From an uncultured Acidovorax sp. (GTDB taxonomy: Bacteria; Pseudomonadota; Gammaproteobacteria; Burkholderiales; Burkholderiaceae_C): a DNA stretch of 64,000 nucleotides. The notes beneath the pieces are model-generated. The model was not told where the DNA came from, made no database searches, and saw only the letters and a program-made list of their open reading frames with translations. Positions within the stretch are counted from its first letter, which is position 1. Each line of letters begins with the position of its first letter. The stretch is from the NCBI GenBank assembly GCA_913774955.1, contig CAJYKV010000004.1, forward strand, positions 62,001 through 126,000, given 5' to 3'. The position numbers and the translations under genes were made by a program. Below are positions 53,164 to 61,366 of the stretch, piece by piece.

Positions 53164-54378
53164 TCAGCCCATCAGCTCCTTGGCGATGGTGTTTCTCTGG
53201 ATTTCGCTGGTGCCGGTCAGCACGCGGTACATGCGGAGAACCCGGAACAGGAACTCCACGCGGCTGCCCTGGACGATGCCTTCACCTCCGTGGATCTGTA
53301 CCGCGCGGTCCGCGATCCGGAACGCGGTCTCCGAGCAGAACAGCTTGGCCATCGCGCTTTCGGCCCGGCCTTCCGCGCCTGCGTCCAGCTGGCGCGCCGT
53401 GTGCAGCATGAGGGCGCGCGCGGCGGCCAGTTCGGTGGCCATGTCCGCGAGCATGTGCTGGATGGCCTGGAACTGGCCGATCGCACGCCCGAACTGCCTG
53501 CGCTGCATGGCGTGGCCCAGGGCATCGCGCAAAGCCACCTGGGCCAATCCCAGCATGGCGGGGCAATGCAGCAGCCGGTTGACCGTGATGCGCCCGAGCG
53601 CCAGGCCCAGCCCCCGGCCCCTTTCGCCGATGAGGCACGCTGCCGGGACGCGTGCGTTCTCGAACACGATGTTTCCCGTGCTCGACTGGCCCGCCATGGT
53701 CCGATAGCCCGACTCCACCCGCACGCCCGGCGCCCCCAGATCGACGAACAGCGCCGACACCTCGCGCTGCTCCGGGTTCTCCGCGGTGGAGCACACCAGG
53801 ACCGCGAAGTCGGCGAAGGGCGAGCCGGAGATGAAGCGCTTGCGGCCATTGATGACGAAGCTGTCGCCCTCCTGCACCGCCAGCGTCTGCACCGCACCCG
53901 CATCGGAGCCGGCCTCTGCTTCGGTGAGCGCGAAGCAGATGGCCTTTTCCGCACGGGCCACCGGCAGGATGAAATGCCGCATCTGGTAGGGAGTGGCGAA
54001 GCGTGCGAGGGCGCCGACGCGGGGCGGGCCGCTCAGTTCGCCCATGACATGCGGAGCGAAGGGCGATCCCGTGGCGTAGATGGCCTCCTTGATCAGCGCC
54101 TGGTCCAGCACCGACAGCCCGAGCCCGCCCATCTTGTGGGGAAGGGTCATGCCGTAGAAGCCGAGCGCGTGCGAACGCTTCCACACCGCTCGCAGCAGTT
54201 CGCGGCCCGCACCCTCCTCATGGTTCACGCGGTGCTCGCGCGCGAGATCGGCCAGTTCGCCGTGCAGGAATTCCCTCAGGCGGACGATGAGCTCCGCTGC
54301 GCGCTCCGAGCCTTCGAAGGGGCCATTCAACATGTGAAGGGGTTCGCGCTCCTGCACGTCGGTTTTCGTGGCTTCCAT
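53164..54378 (-). CDS. acyl-CoA dehydrogenase
   Basis: A 404-residue flavoenzyme that introduces an alpha-beta double bond in acyl-CoA. Signatures: CFALTEAEAGSDAGAVQT (FAD/substrate loop), NGRKRFISGSPFADF, RMAGQSSTGNIVF-like TMAGQSSTGNIVFENARVP, and the C-terminal AFRIADRAVQIHGGEG...ERLFRVLRMYR-like LFRVLRMYRVLTGTSEIQRNTIA, which carries motifs for FAD and tetramer contacts. The ATG at 54378 lies 2 nt after the ligase stop, indicating a tight operon. Substrate length is unknown. Confidence 0.95.
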   Translation of the reverse strand: MEATKTDVQEREPLHMLNGPFEGSERAAELIVRLREFLHGELADLAREHRVNHEEGAGRELLRAVWKRSHALGFYGMTLPHKMGGLGLSVLDQALIKEAIYATGSPFAPHVMGELSGPPRVGALARFATPYQMRHFILPVARAEKAICFALTEAEAGSDAGAVQTLAVQEGDSFVINGRKRFISGSPFADFAVLVCSTAENPEQREVSALFVDLGAPGVRVESGYRTMAGQSSTGNIVFENARVPAACLIGERGRGLGLALGRITVNRLLHCPAMLGLAQVALRDALGHAMQRRQFGRAIGQFQAIQHMLADMATELAAARALMLHTARQLDAGAEGRAESAMAKLFCSETAFRIADRAVQIHGGEGIVQGSRVEFLFRVLRMYRVLTGTSEIQRNTIAKELMG

Positions 54379-54380
54379 GG

Positions 54381-55901
54381 TCAATTCACCTTCCTGTCGT
54401 GGCCGGCCCAGTAGGGCGCCTGGACGGTCTTGCGCATCACCTTGCCATTGGGGTTCTTGGGCAGGTCCGCCACGAACTCGATGTGCCGCGGCCGCTTGAA
54501 GCCCGCGAGCCGCTCACGGCAGAAGGCGTCCAGCCCGCCGCGGTCCAGGTCGTGCCCTGGCTTGGGCACCACGTGCGCGGCCACGGCCTCGCCCCACTTG
54601 TCGTCCGGGATCGCGATCACACAGGCGTCCTGCACCCCCTCGTACTGGTAGAGGACGGACTCCACCTCGGACGGGTAGACATTGAATCCGCCGCTGATCA
54701 CCATGTCCTTCTTCCGATCGACGATGTAGACGTAGCCTTCTTCGTCCATCCGGGCCAGGTCGCCGGTGTGGTAGCGGCCGTCCTTCAGCACTTCGGCCGT
54801 CAGATCGGGCGCGCGCCAGTAGCCGGCGAACACGTCCTCGCCCTGCACGACGATCTCGCCGATGTCGCCGGCCGCCACCTCCCGGCCGTCGTCGCCCACG
54901 ATCCGGACATCGCATTCCAGCAGGGGGCGTCCACAGGAGGCCAGCCGCTCGGGCCGCGCTGCGCGCGCGAACAGGTGGTCTTCCACGCTGAGTGCGCAGA
55001 CGCCGGACGTGGTCTCGCCCGCCCCGTAGCCTTGTGCGAGCACCGGACCGAAAACGTCCATCGCCTTGAGGATGCGCGCCGGCGCCATCGGCGCAGCGCC
55101 ATAGCCCAGGCGCTTGAGGTCTGGCAAAGGCCGGTAGCGGCCCTCCAGCTCGGTCAGCAGCATGCTGATCATGGTCGGCACCATGAACGTGTGCGTGATG
55201 CGCTCCGCCCGCATGTCGGCCAGGAACCGCCCGGGCTCGAAGCCCGAGAAGAGCCGGATCGTCATGCCGTTGCACAGTGCCGGCACGATCTGCATCCCGG
55301 AGGCGTGGGTGATGGGCCCCACCAGGCCCAGGGAGTGGCCTTCTCCGGATTCCGCGCGCATCAGGAACTTGCGCAGCTGTGCCAGGCGGTTGCCGAAGGT
55401 CTGCATGGCAGCCTTCAGTACACCGGAGGACCCGGAGGTGTAGTGCAGCACGGCCAGTTCATCGGCATGCACGGCGACGGGTTCGAACGCATCGCTGGCG
55501 CGGGCCAGGGCTTCCTCATAGCCCGTCGCGCCTGCGCCGTCGAGCAACAGCAATGGCGCAGGCGTGCCGCGCAGATGGGGGCGGAAGCCCTCGGCGCGTT
55601 CCGCCGTGCTGACGATGATCGCGGCCTCGCTGTTGGCCGCGATCTCGCCCACCTCCGCAAAGGAGAGGCGCGCATTGAACGGCGCCTTCACCAGGCCGGC
55701 CTTGTAGCAGGCCAGCTCTATCTCGACGATCTCGATGCAGTTGGGAAGGTAGATGCCGACGCGGTCTCCGCGCGCCAGGCCCAGGGCGAGCAGCGCGTTG
55801 GCCAGCCGATTGGAGCGCCGCTCCAGCTCGGCGTAGGTCACGCTCCGGGCAGGGCTCCTGACGGCCACACGGTCTGCATGGGCCCTGGCGGCGCGGGCCA
55901 C
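54381..55901 (-). CDS. AMP-dependent acyl-CoA synthetase/ligase
   Basis: A 506-residue ANL-family ligase as bounded here. AMP-binding motifs are LHYTSGSSGVLKAAM (P-loop), GYGAGETTS and YHTGDLARMDEEGYVYIVDRKKDMVISGGFNVYP, with the catalytic Lys in NGKVMRK. The start used is GTG 55901, but the frame stays open upstream and conserved-looking residues (NVGALVARAAR) continue to an ATT at 55958 that has an ideal AGGAGA 5 nt before it. The true start may be there, adding 19 residues. It leads the operon to the alkylsulfatase-like gene. Confidence 0.92.
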   Translation of the reverse strand: MARAARAHADRVAVRSPARSVTYAELERRSNRLANALLALGLARGDRVGIYLPNCIEIVEIELACYKAGLVKAPFNARLSFAEVGEIAANSEAAIIVSTAERAEGFRPHLRGTPAPLLLLDGAGATGYEEALARASDAFEPVAVHADELAVLHYTSGSSGVLKAAMQTFGNRLAQLRKFLMRAESGEGHSLGLVGPITHASGMQIVPALCNGMTIRLFSGFEPGRFLADMRAERITHTFMVPTMISMLLTELEGRYRPLPDLKRLGYGAAPMAPARILKAMDVFGPVLAQGYGAGETTSGVCALSVEDHLFARAARPERLASCGRPLLECDVRIVGDDGREVAAGDIGEIVVQGEDVFAGYWRAPDLTAEVLKDGRYHTGDLARMDEEGYVYIVDRKKDMVISGGFNVYPSEVESVLYQYEGVQDACVIAIPDDKWGEAVAAHVVPKPGHDLDRGGLDAFCRERLAGFKRPRHIEFVADLPKNPNGKVMRKTVQAPYWAGHDRKVN

Positions 55902-56119
55902 GAGCGCGCCGACGTTCGCGACGGGCCGCGAACCGGAAGAAAGGGTATGGGGGTGAATGGTCGTCTCCTGAATGTGCCGCGCCCCGAGGCGCGTGCCGGT
56001 GAAGGCAATGTTTCAGAAAACGCGGGGGCAGAGGAAATACCGATTTCTGATGCCGGGCCATCAATTGCAGTGATGACCGCTTCCACAGGCGCCGGTGGGC
56101 GGCCGGATGCGCCCCGGCT

Positions 56120-57127
56120 TCAGGCGGGCGGGTCCTCGGTGTGCCAGTCGCGGCCGAGCCACTGGGCATCCCACTCTCCATGCTCGATCAGCCGGCGCAC
56201 CTCGTGCGCGATGGCATGCAGCACGACCTGCGTTGCCCGGCTCGACGGCTTGCGGGACGACGTGGCCAGGGTGTAGGTGCGCGCCAGTTCCGGGCGGACC
56301 ATGCGCGCAAGAACCCAGCCGGCCCCGAGATGCATGGACTCGTGCAGCGAGCATGCCGGCGTCACGGTGAATCCTGCTCCGCACAGGTACAGCGAGCGGA
56401 TCACGCGCGCCGAGTCGTGTTCATGGACGATGTCGAGCGGCACGCCCAGTTCCCTGGCGGCGTCCTCGACGCACCGGCGCAGGACGAAGCGGCGCGACTG
56501 CAGCACCAGCGGCTGCCTGAGCGCGTCGCGCACCGCGATTTCTGGGGGGCGTTGCGCCGCGCCTTTCCGGCGGCTGCGCGGCTGGCGAAGCAACGGCAGG
56601 ACGCGACCCTCCGGATCCCGTCCGCAGAAGTACAGGGCTTCACGCGCGAGGGGCCGGCAGTGCAGGTCGTCCAGCGTGGGAGTGTCCACCAGGATCCCGA
56701 TGTCGGCGCGCCGCTCCCGCATGGCCTGCTGCACGGTCAGGCTCAGGCCATCGAGAACGAAGACCCGGATCCGGGGATGCGACCGCTTCAAGGCAGCGAG
56801 CACAGGCCCCATGAGCAGGGACACCAGCAGCAGCGGCAGGGCCACGGTGACGGACCCTTCCGCGCCCGTGGGCAAACGGAGCACCCGGTCGCGAACGGCG
56901 TCGGCGTCGCTGAGCAGGCGCCTGGCGTCATCGTAGAGCTGCAGTCCGGCGGGCGTGGGCGTGACGCCGGCATGGGACCGATCGAAGAGTTGCGCACCGA
57001 GTTCGTCTTCCAGCTTCTTGATCTGCGCGGTCAGCGCCGGCTGCGCGACATAGAGCGAGCCCGCGGCGCGGGACAGGCTGCCGGCTTCGAGCACGGCGAT
57101 GAAGTAACGTAGCGTGCGCAGTTCCAT
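56120..57127 (-). CDS. LysR family transcriptional regulator
   Basis: A 335-residue regulator with the HTH MELRTLRYFIAVLEAGSLSRAAGSLYVAQPALTAQIKKLEDELG, closest to the Nac/Cbl-like group by its N-terminus. The effector domain is longer than usual, with a basic Arg-rich insert (about residues 180-195, PRSRRKGAAQRPP). It lies above and in the same direction as the ligase-dehydrogenase-Bug-sulfatase operon, with a 160-nt gap that contains an inverted repeat TCAGAAA/TTTCTGA (56013-56050). It probably controls that operon. Confidence 0.9.
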   Translation of the reverse strand: MELRTLRYFIAVLEAGSLSRAAGSLYVAQPALTAQIKKLEDELGAQLFDRSHAGVTPTPAGLQLYDDARRLLSDADAVRDRVLRLPTGAEGSVTVALPLLLVSLLMGPVLAALKRSHPRIRVFVLDGLSLTVQQAMRERRADIGILVDTPTLDDLHCRPLAREALYFCGRDPEGRVLPLLRQPRSRRKGAAQRPPEIAVRDALRQPLVLQSRRFVLRRCVEDAARELGVPLDIVHEHDSARVIRSLYLCGAGFTVTPACSLHESMHLGAGWVLARMVRPELARTYTLATSSRKPSSRATQVVLHAIAHEVRRLIEHGEWDAQWLGRDWHTEDPPA

Positions 57128-57207
57128 GCGCGGTGAGCATATCCCCGATGCGGCAGCACGGTGGGGGAATCCGGGGTGCCGGGGTGCCGGGGCGCCGCGA
57201 ACCGTGC

Positions 57208-57684
57208 CTATCCCCAGAGCGCGGGCTTGGCCACCATCAGGTAGTAGATCGCGAGCATCGCGATGAAGGCCGGGTAGCCCAGCGCTTCCCAGCCGCGCGC
57301 GCAGCGGCGGTAATCATCGGGCAGGGCGGTGCCCTGCTGCGCCGCGGTGCGCGCCATGTCCGCCATGCGCCACTGCAGCCACAGCACCGGCAGCCAGCAC
57401 AGGCCCGCCAGCACGTAGAGGCCCAGCGAGGCGGCGATCCACGGCGTGGAGAGCGGCCAGCCGGCCATGTGGGCCAGGGCGGCCCCGCTGACCGGCTGCA
57501 CGATGCCGGCGGGCGTGGTGAACCAGGTGTCCGCCCGCACCACGAGGCGCGACACCACGGCCTGCGCCTGCACGCTGCCGCTGCGGTTGGCGAAGAACAG
57601 GTAGAACGCCGAGCCGAACCCTGTACCCACCAGCAGCATGCTGGAGAGGATGTGCACCCACTTGAGCACGAGGTACGTGTTCAT
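57208..57684 (-). CDS. DUF2269 family membrane protein
   Basis: A 158-residue membrane protein with four transmembrane segments. The start MNTYLVLKWVHILSSMLLVGTGFGSAFYLFF, with the conserved His, and the TWFTTPAGIVQPVSG motif define DUF2269. Its function is unknown; it may be a small haem or quinone-linked membrane protein. Its ATG overlaps the DoxX-like gene stop (57681-57684). Confidence 0.9.
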   Translation of the reverse strand: MNTYLVLKWVHILSSMLLVGTGFGSAFYLFFANRSGSVQAQAVVSRLVVRADTWFTTPAGIVQPVSGAALAHMAGWPLSTPWIAASLGLYVLAGLCWLPVLWLQWRMADMARTAAQQGTALPDDYRRCARGWEALGYPAFIAMLAIYYLMVAKPALWG

Positions 57685-58079
57685 CGCGCTGGCCTTTCGG
57701 CAGCGCGCCACAGCACCAGCAGGATCGCGGCGATCGGCAGGTTCTTTAGAAGCCGGCCAAGCGGATCGAGCCACAGCGTGGGGATCAGCACGGTGCCGAT
57801 CACCGTCATGGCGGCCATCAGCAGCAGCGCCGCGGCGTAGGCCGGCCGGCCCGGCCGCCACCACAGCCACAGGCCCACGGCCAGGTCGGCGGCGATGCCC
57901 GCGGCGATGGTCGCCCGCATCCAGGTTTCGTTCTGCAGCCCGGCGGCCACCAGCAGCCCGCGGCTCTGGCCGTGGAACTCCGCCAGGCTCGCGGCGGCGG
58001 TGCCGAGCCACACCGCCACGAGGCTCGCGCGCAGCCAGCGCTGCGCATCGGGGGCCATGGCGGGGCGCGGCGTGTTCAT
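57681..58079 (-). CDS. DoxX-like membrane protein
   Basis: A 132-residue, four-helix membrane protein of the DoxX-like group: WLRASLVAVWLGTAAASLAE, WMRATIAAGIAADLAVGLWLW, YAAALLLMAAMTVIGTVLIPTLWLDPLGRLLKNLPIAAI. Such proteins often come with or are fused to NAD-epimerases like the gene upstream. The ATG at 58079 has GGAG 7 nt upstream and overlaps the epimerase stop. Confidence 0.82.
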   Translation of the reverse strand: MNTPRPAMAPDAQRWLRASLVAVWLGTAAASLAEFHGQSRGLLVAAGLQNETWMRATIAAGIAADLAVGLWLWWRPGRPAYAAALLLMAAMTVIGTVLIPTLWLDPLGRLLKNLPIAAILLVLWRAAERPAR

Positions 58080-58990
58080 GCCTGTCTCCATGCGCGGGCG
58101 ACGAGATCGCGGTAGGCGACCGTGTCGTGGCCCGCCAGCGCACGCAGCGGCGCCGCTTCGGCGGTGTTGTCGCTGCCCAGCAGGGCCAGGCTCTCGCTGC
58201 ACCAGGGCGAGGCGGTGACGTGGTCGCCGAGGCGTGCGCTCCAGCGGCTCAGCATGTCCGGCAGCACCGCCACGTGCGCGGGCCCGTGCCCGCACTGCGA
58301 CCGCAGGCTGGCGATGAGCCCGGCCATGGACACCGCCTCGGGCCCCGCGCATTCGATGACGCCCTGCCGATCGATGGCCGGGCCGAGCAGCGACGCCACG
58401 GCGTCCGCCAGATCCTGCACCGCGACGGGCTGCACGCGGGCCTGCAGCACGGCCCGCGGCAGCACCACCACCGGCAGCCGGGCCAGGTTCATGAAGAGCG
58501 CGGCGCTCGCGCCGCCGCGGCCGAACACGATGCTGGGCCGCAGCACGCAGGCGGCGAAAGCGGGCGTGGTAGCCGTCGCCGGACGCCCGGCCAGGCCGAG
58601 CAGGAAGTCGTCCGCCGCGCGCTTGGTGCGGGCATAACGGGTTTCGCTGCGGTCCACGCCCAGGGCGGAGATTTGCACCACGCGCCGCACGCCGGCCTGG
58701 GCGCAGGCCTGGAACAGCGCGCGGGGCGTGTCGCGGTGCAGCGCGTCGATCGGCCGTGCGGGGCTGTCGCGCAGCACGCCCACGGCGTTCACCACGGCGT
58801 CGATGCCCGCGAGACGGGGCAGCCACGCCTCCACGGCGGTGTCGCGCGCGAAGTCCATGGGCACCTGCCCGGGGCGGGCGGCGCCGTGGCGCGGCGAGAC
58901 GCCCTCGTGCACGGTGTGGCCGTCGGCGCGCAGCCGGGTGGCGATGTGCCGGCCGATGAAGCCGCTGGCGCCGGTGAGGAGGATCTGCAT
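58076..58990 (-). CDS. NAD-dependent epimerase/dehydratase (atypical SDR)
   Basis: A 304-residue Rossmann protein. The N-terminal MQILLTGASGFIGRHIATRL contains the TGxxGxxG cofactor motif. The NmrA/SDR_a5-like group is indicated by VVNAVGVLRD and the partly degenerate active site: YARTKRAADDFL provides Y-X3-K. It may work as an NAD(P)-binding redox or regulatory protein with the DoxX-like partner, which is fused to this domain in some species. ATG 58990 gives the expected Rossmann start. Confidence 0.88.
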   Translation of the reverse strand: MQILLTGASGFIGRHIATRLRADGHTVHEGVSPRHGAARPGQVPMDFARDTAVEAWLPRLAGIDAVVNAVGVLRDSPARPIDALHRDTPRALFQACAQAGVRRVVQISALGVDRSETRYARTKRAADDFLLGLAGRPATATTPAFAACVLRPSIVFGRGGASAALFMNLARLPVVVLPRAVLQARVQPVAVQDLADAVASLLGPAIDRQGVIECAGPEAVSMAGLIASLRSQCGHGPAHVAVLPDMLSRWSARLGDHVTASPWCSESLALLGSDNTAEAAPLRALAGHDTVAYRDLVARAWRQA

Positions 58991-59045
58991 TGAAGGCCTC
59001 TGGAGGTGATGGAAGGAGGGCGGCAAACCGCTTGCCGTGCGGTGG

Positions 59046-59495
59046 TCAGAGATCGCAGCGGTCGCCCGGGGCGCAGCGCCGCAGCGCGGCCCGGCGGCTG
59101 GCACGCTCGAACAGCCCGCCGACGAGCCAGCGCGGCAGCCGGTAGCGGTTGCGCGCCAGCACGGGATAGAGCCGGTCGGCCAGCGCTCCCACCACCGGCA
59201 GGCGCGTGGCGGCCGTCACCCATCCCAGTCCGACGGCCTCGTAGGCGCGGCGGAACACTTCCACGCCGCGCAGCACCCGGCCGTCCGCGGTCGTGCCATG
59301 GATCACGGTGAGCAGTTCCTCGTGCGTGGCGCCGGGAGGCCCTTCGAACCCGGGCGACCAGACGTCCGCGAATTTCAGCAGGCCGGCGCGGTCGCGCAGG
59401 CGCAGGTTCGTCATCTCGGCATTGCACAGGGGGCAGCGCGAGTCGTAGTAGAGGGTCACCGGGTAGATCGCATGCGGATCGGCGCAGGGGTGCAT
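59046..59495 (-). CDS. DUF393 (DCC family) thiol-disulfide-like protein
   Basis: A 149-residue protein with the DCC motif YYDSRCPLCNAEM (D-X3-CPLC), characteristic of DUF393, a small thioredoxin-like family. The rest (EVFRRAYEAVGLGWVTAATRLPVVGALADRLYPVLARNRYRL) is conserved as well. It leads the operon with epimerase, DoxX-like and DUF2269 genes, 55 nt before the epimerase. AGGAG precedes the ATG, and a GbsR-like operator (59558-59577) lies upstream. Confidence 0.92.
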   Translation of the reverse strand: MHPCADPHAIYPVTLYYDSRCPLCNAEMTNLRLRDRAGLLKFADVWSPGFEGPPGATHEELLTVIHGTTADGRVLRGVEVFRRAYEAVGLGWVTAATRLPVVGALADRLYPVLARNRYRLPRWLVGGLFERASRRAALRRCAPGDRCDL

Positions 59496-59557
59496 GGAAG
59501 GCTCCTGAAAGGTTGGCGGCGAAGGCTCAGAACATGGAGGGTCAGTGCTTTTTAGGG

Positions 59558-59577
59558 ATTTCTGTAGAGACTGAAAT
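59558..59577. promoter_or_regulatory. candidate GbsR-type operator of the DUF393 operon
   Basis: ATTTCTGTAGAGACTGAAAT matches 15 of 20 positions of the central part of the palindrome at the regulator's own promoter (60217-60236). It lies 62 nt before the DUF393 ATG. Confidence 0.6.
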
Positions 59578-59616
59578 TTTCGGAAGTGACAGGGCCCGCG
59601 GATGTGGGACGGGCGC

Positions 59617-60192
59617 TCAGTCCGTCGGCGGACGCGGGGCGGAAGACTTCGCGGCACGCGCCGCGCCATCGTCGCCCCGCACGAACTTCTGCACGCTCGC
59701 GCCCAGGCGCAGCACCTTCTCGAGCGTGGACGGAGTGAGCCGCAGCATCTCGTCCGTCCAGAGATCGAGCGACTCCATGAGGCGCAGGGTTTCGCGCACG
59801 CGGTCCTGCGCATCGGGCGCTTCGTCGGCCAGTTCGGGGCGGGCGACCAGTTCGCGCAGCATGCGCACGGTGGGTTCGAACTCGCGCTCCTTGCGCTCCC
59901 GCACGACGGTGCGGAACAGCTCCCACACATCGGTGGAGGTCTCGAAATAATCCCGCCGGTCGCCCAGCACGTGCGTGGCGCGGATCAGGTTCCAGTTGAG
60001 CAGTTCCTTCAGGCTGTTGCTCGCGTTGGAACGCGCCACGCCCAGGGTCTCGCAGATGTCTTCCGCATGCAGCGGGCGGCCGTGGAAGAAGAGCAGGGCG
60101 TGGATCTGGGCGACGGTGCGGTTCACGCCCCAGGCGGTGCCCATCTCGCCCCAGTGGAGGACGAAACGGCGGGCGGTGTCGGAGAGTTGCAT
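59617..60192 (-). CDS. GbsR/MarR family transcriptional regulator
   Basis: A 191-residue regulator with a winged [57 protein letters not shown] (about 17-70), the GbsR subtype. The rest is helical and likely for dimerisation. The ATG at 60192 has no Shine-Dalgarno, and its predicted promoter (TTGACA, 16 nt, TAGACT) places the transcript start within 1-2 nt of the ATG, so translation may be leaderless. The palindrome over the -35 implies self-repression. Confidence 0.92.
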   Translation of the reverse strand: MQLSDTARRFVLHWGEMGTAWGVNRTVAQIHALLFFHGRPLHAEDICETLGVARSNASNSLKELLNWNLIRATHVLGDRRDYFETSTDVWELFRTVVRERKEREFEPTVRMLRELVARPELADEAPDAQDRVRETLRLMESLDLWTDEMLRLTPSTLEKVLRLGASVQKFVRGDDGAARAAKSSAPRPPTD

Positions 60193-60199
60193 GCTCTGA

Positions 60200-60238
60200 A
60201 GTCTATTGTTTCTGTAATTTCTGTCAACGCAGAAATTA
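60200..60238 (-). promoter_or_regulatory. GbsR-type promoter with overlapping operator
   Basis: Arms TAATTTCTG (60215-60223) and CAGAAATTA (60230-60238) form a perfect 9-bp inverted repeat with a 6-nt spacer. The -35 TTGACA (60227-60222) is inside it and the -10 TAGACT is at 60205-60200. The dienelactone hydrolase gene diverges from here and may be controlled too. Confidence 0.75.
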
Positions 60239-60354
60239 AAACGCTGGAGTGGAATGTGCTGCGAGGATCCAGAAAAGCCCGTGACTCGCTAGACTCGCTG
60301 CGGCACGCCTTCGGCATTCGCCGGTCCCTTCCGTGCCTCACCAAGGAGCCTCCC

Positions 60355-61263
60355 ATGCAGCACGACGACCTCCGGAAAGATTTCGACGCCCTGGTGCCCG
60401 GCCGCACCACCGATGCCGGCGCCAGCCGCCGCACCGCCCTGCGCGTGGCGCTGGGCGCGGGATTCGGGGTGGGCTATGCCGCGGCGACCCTGCCCGTCGC
60501 CGCGCAGACCGCAGTGCAGACGCCCGCCGACGGGCTCGTCGCGGGCAAGGTCGAGATCGACGTCGGCGGATTCAAGCTGCCCGCCTTCCGCGCCGCGCCC
60601 GAGGGCAAGACGGGCCTGCCCGTGGTGCTGGTGATCCAGGAGATCTTCGGCGTGCACGAGTACATCGCCGACGTCTGCCGGCGCTTCGCCCGGGCCGGCT
60701 ACCTCGCGATCGCGCCCGAGCTGTTCGTGCGGCAGGGCGATCCGTCGCAGATCGCCGAGGTGTCCAGGCTCATGAGCGAGATCGTCTCCAAGGTGCCCGA
60801 CGCGCAGGTGATGGGCGATCTCGACGCCACCGTGAAATGGGCCGGCGCCCACGGCGGAGACCTGGCCCGCGTGGGCATCACCGGCTTCTGCTGGGGCGGG
60901 CGCATCACCTGGCTCTACGCCGCGCACGGCCCGGTCAAGGCCGGCGTCGCCTGGTACGGGCGGCTGGTGGGGCAGGCGAGCGACCTCACGCCGAAGCACC
61001 CCGTCGACATCGCCGCGATCCTCAAGGCGCCGGTGCTCGGCCTCTACGGCGAAAAAGACAGCGGCATCCCCCTTGACACGGTTGATAAGATGAAAGCGGC
61101 CCTCCAGACCGGCTCCGCCGCCGCCAAGGCATCGGAGTTCGTCGTCTATCCGGACGCGCCGCACGCGTTCCATGCCGACTACCGGCCCAGCTACCGAAAA
61201 GAAGCGGCCGAGGACGGATGGAAGCGTACGCTCGCCTGGTTCAAGACGCACGGCGTGGGCTGA
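60355..61263 (+). CDS. dienelactone hydrolase family protein
   Basis: A 302-residue alpha/beta hydrolase. A Tat-like signal (residues ~25-50, [20 protein letters not shown]) indicates export. The catalytic Cys is in GFCWGGR, with Asp in YGEKDSGIP and His in [14 protein letters not shown], the DLH triad; the [18 protein letters not shown] loop is typical of the YghX/CatD-like group. It hydrolyses lactones or esters; the true substrate is unknown. AAGGAG precedes the ATG. Confidence 0.93.
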   Translation: MQHDDLRKDFDALVPGRTTDAGASRRTALRVALGAGFGVGYAAATLPVAAQTAVQTPADGLVAGKVEIDVGGFKLPAFRAAPEGKTGLPVVLVIQEIFGVHEYIADVCRRFARAGYLAIAPELFVRQGDPSQIAEVSRLMSEIVSKVPDAQVMGDLDATVKWAGAHGGDLARVGITGFCWGGRITWLYAAHGPVKAGVAWYGRLVGQASDLTPKHPVDIAAILKAPVLGLYGEKDSGIPLDTVDKMKAALQTGSAAAKASEFVVYPDAPHAFHADYRPSYRKEAAEDGWKRTLAWFKTHGVG

Positions 61264-61296
61264 TGCACTCCCCGGGAGCGCATCCTTTCGCACACC

Positions 61297-61317
61297 AAGC
61301 CCTTCGGGGCTTTTTTT
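61297..61317 (+). terminator. dienelactone hydrolase terminator
   Basis: AAGCCC-TTCG-GGGCTT hairpin with a UUCG tetraloop, followed by a T-run to 61317. Confidence 0.88.
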
Positions 61318-61366
61318 CATGGGCGCCTCCGGGCTGCCTGACTTCGAGAACTGGGCGCGTACAGCT

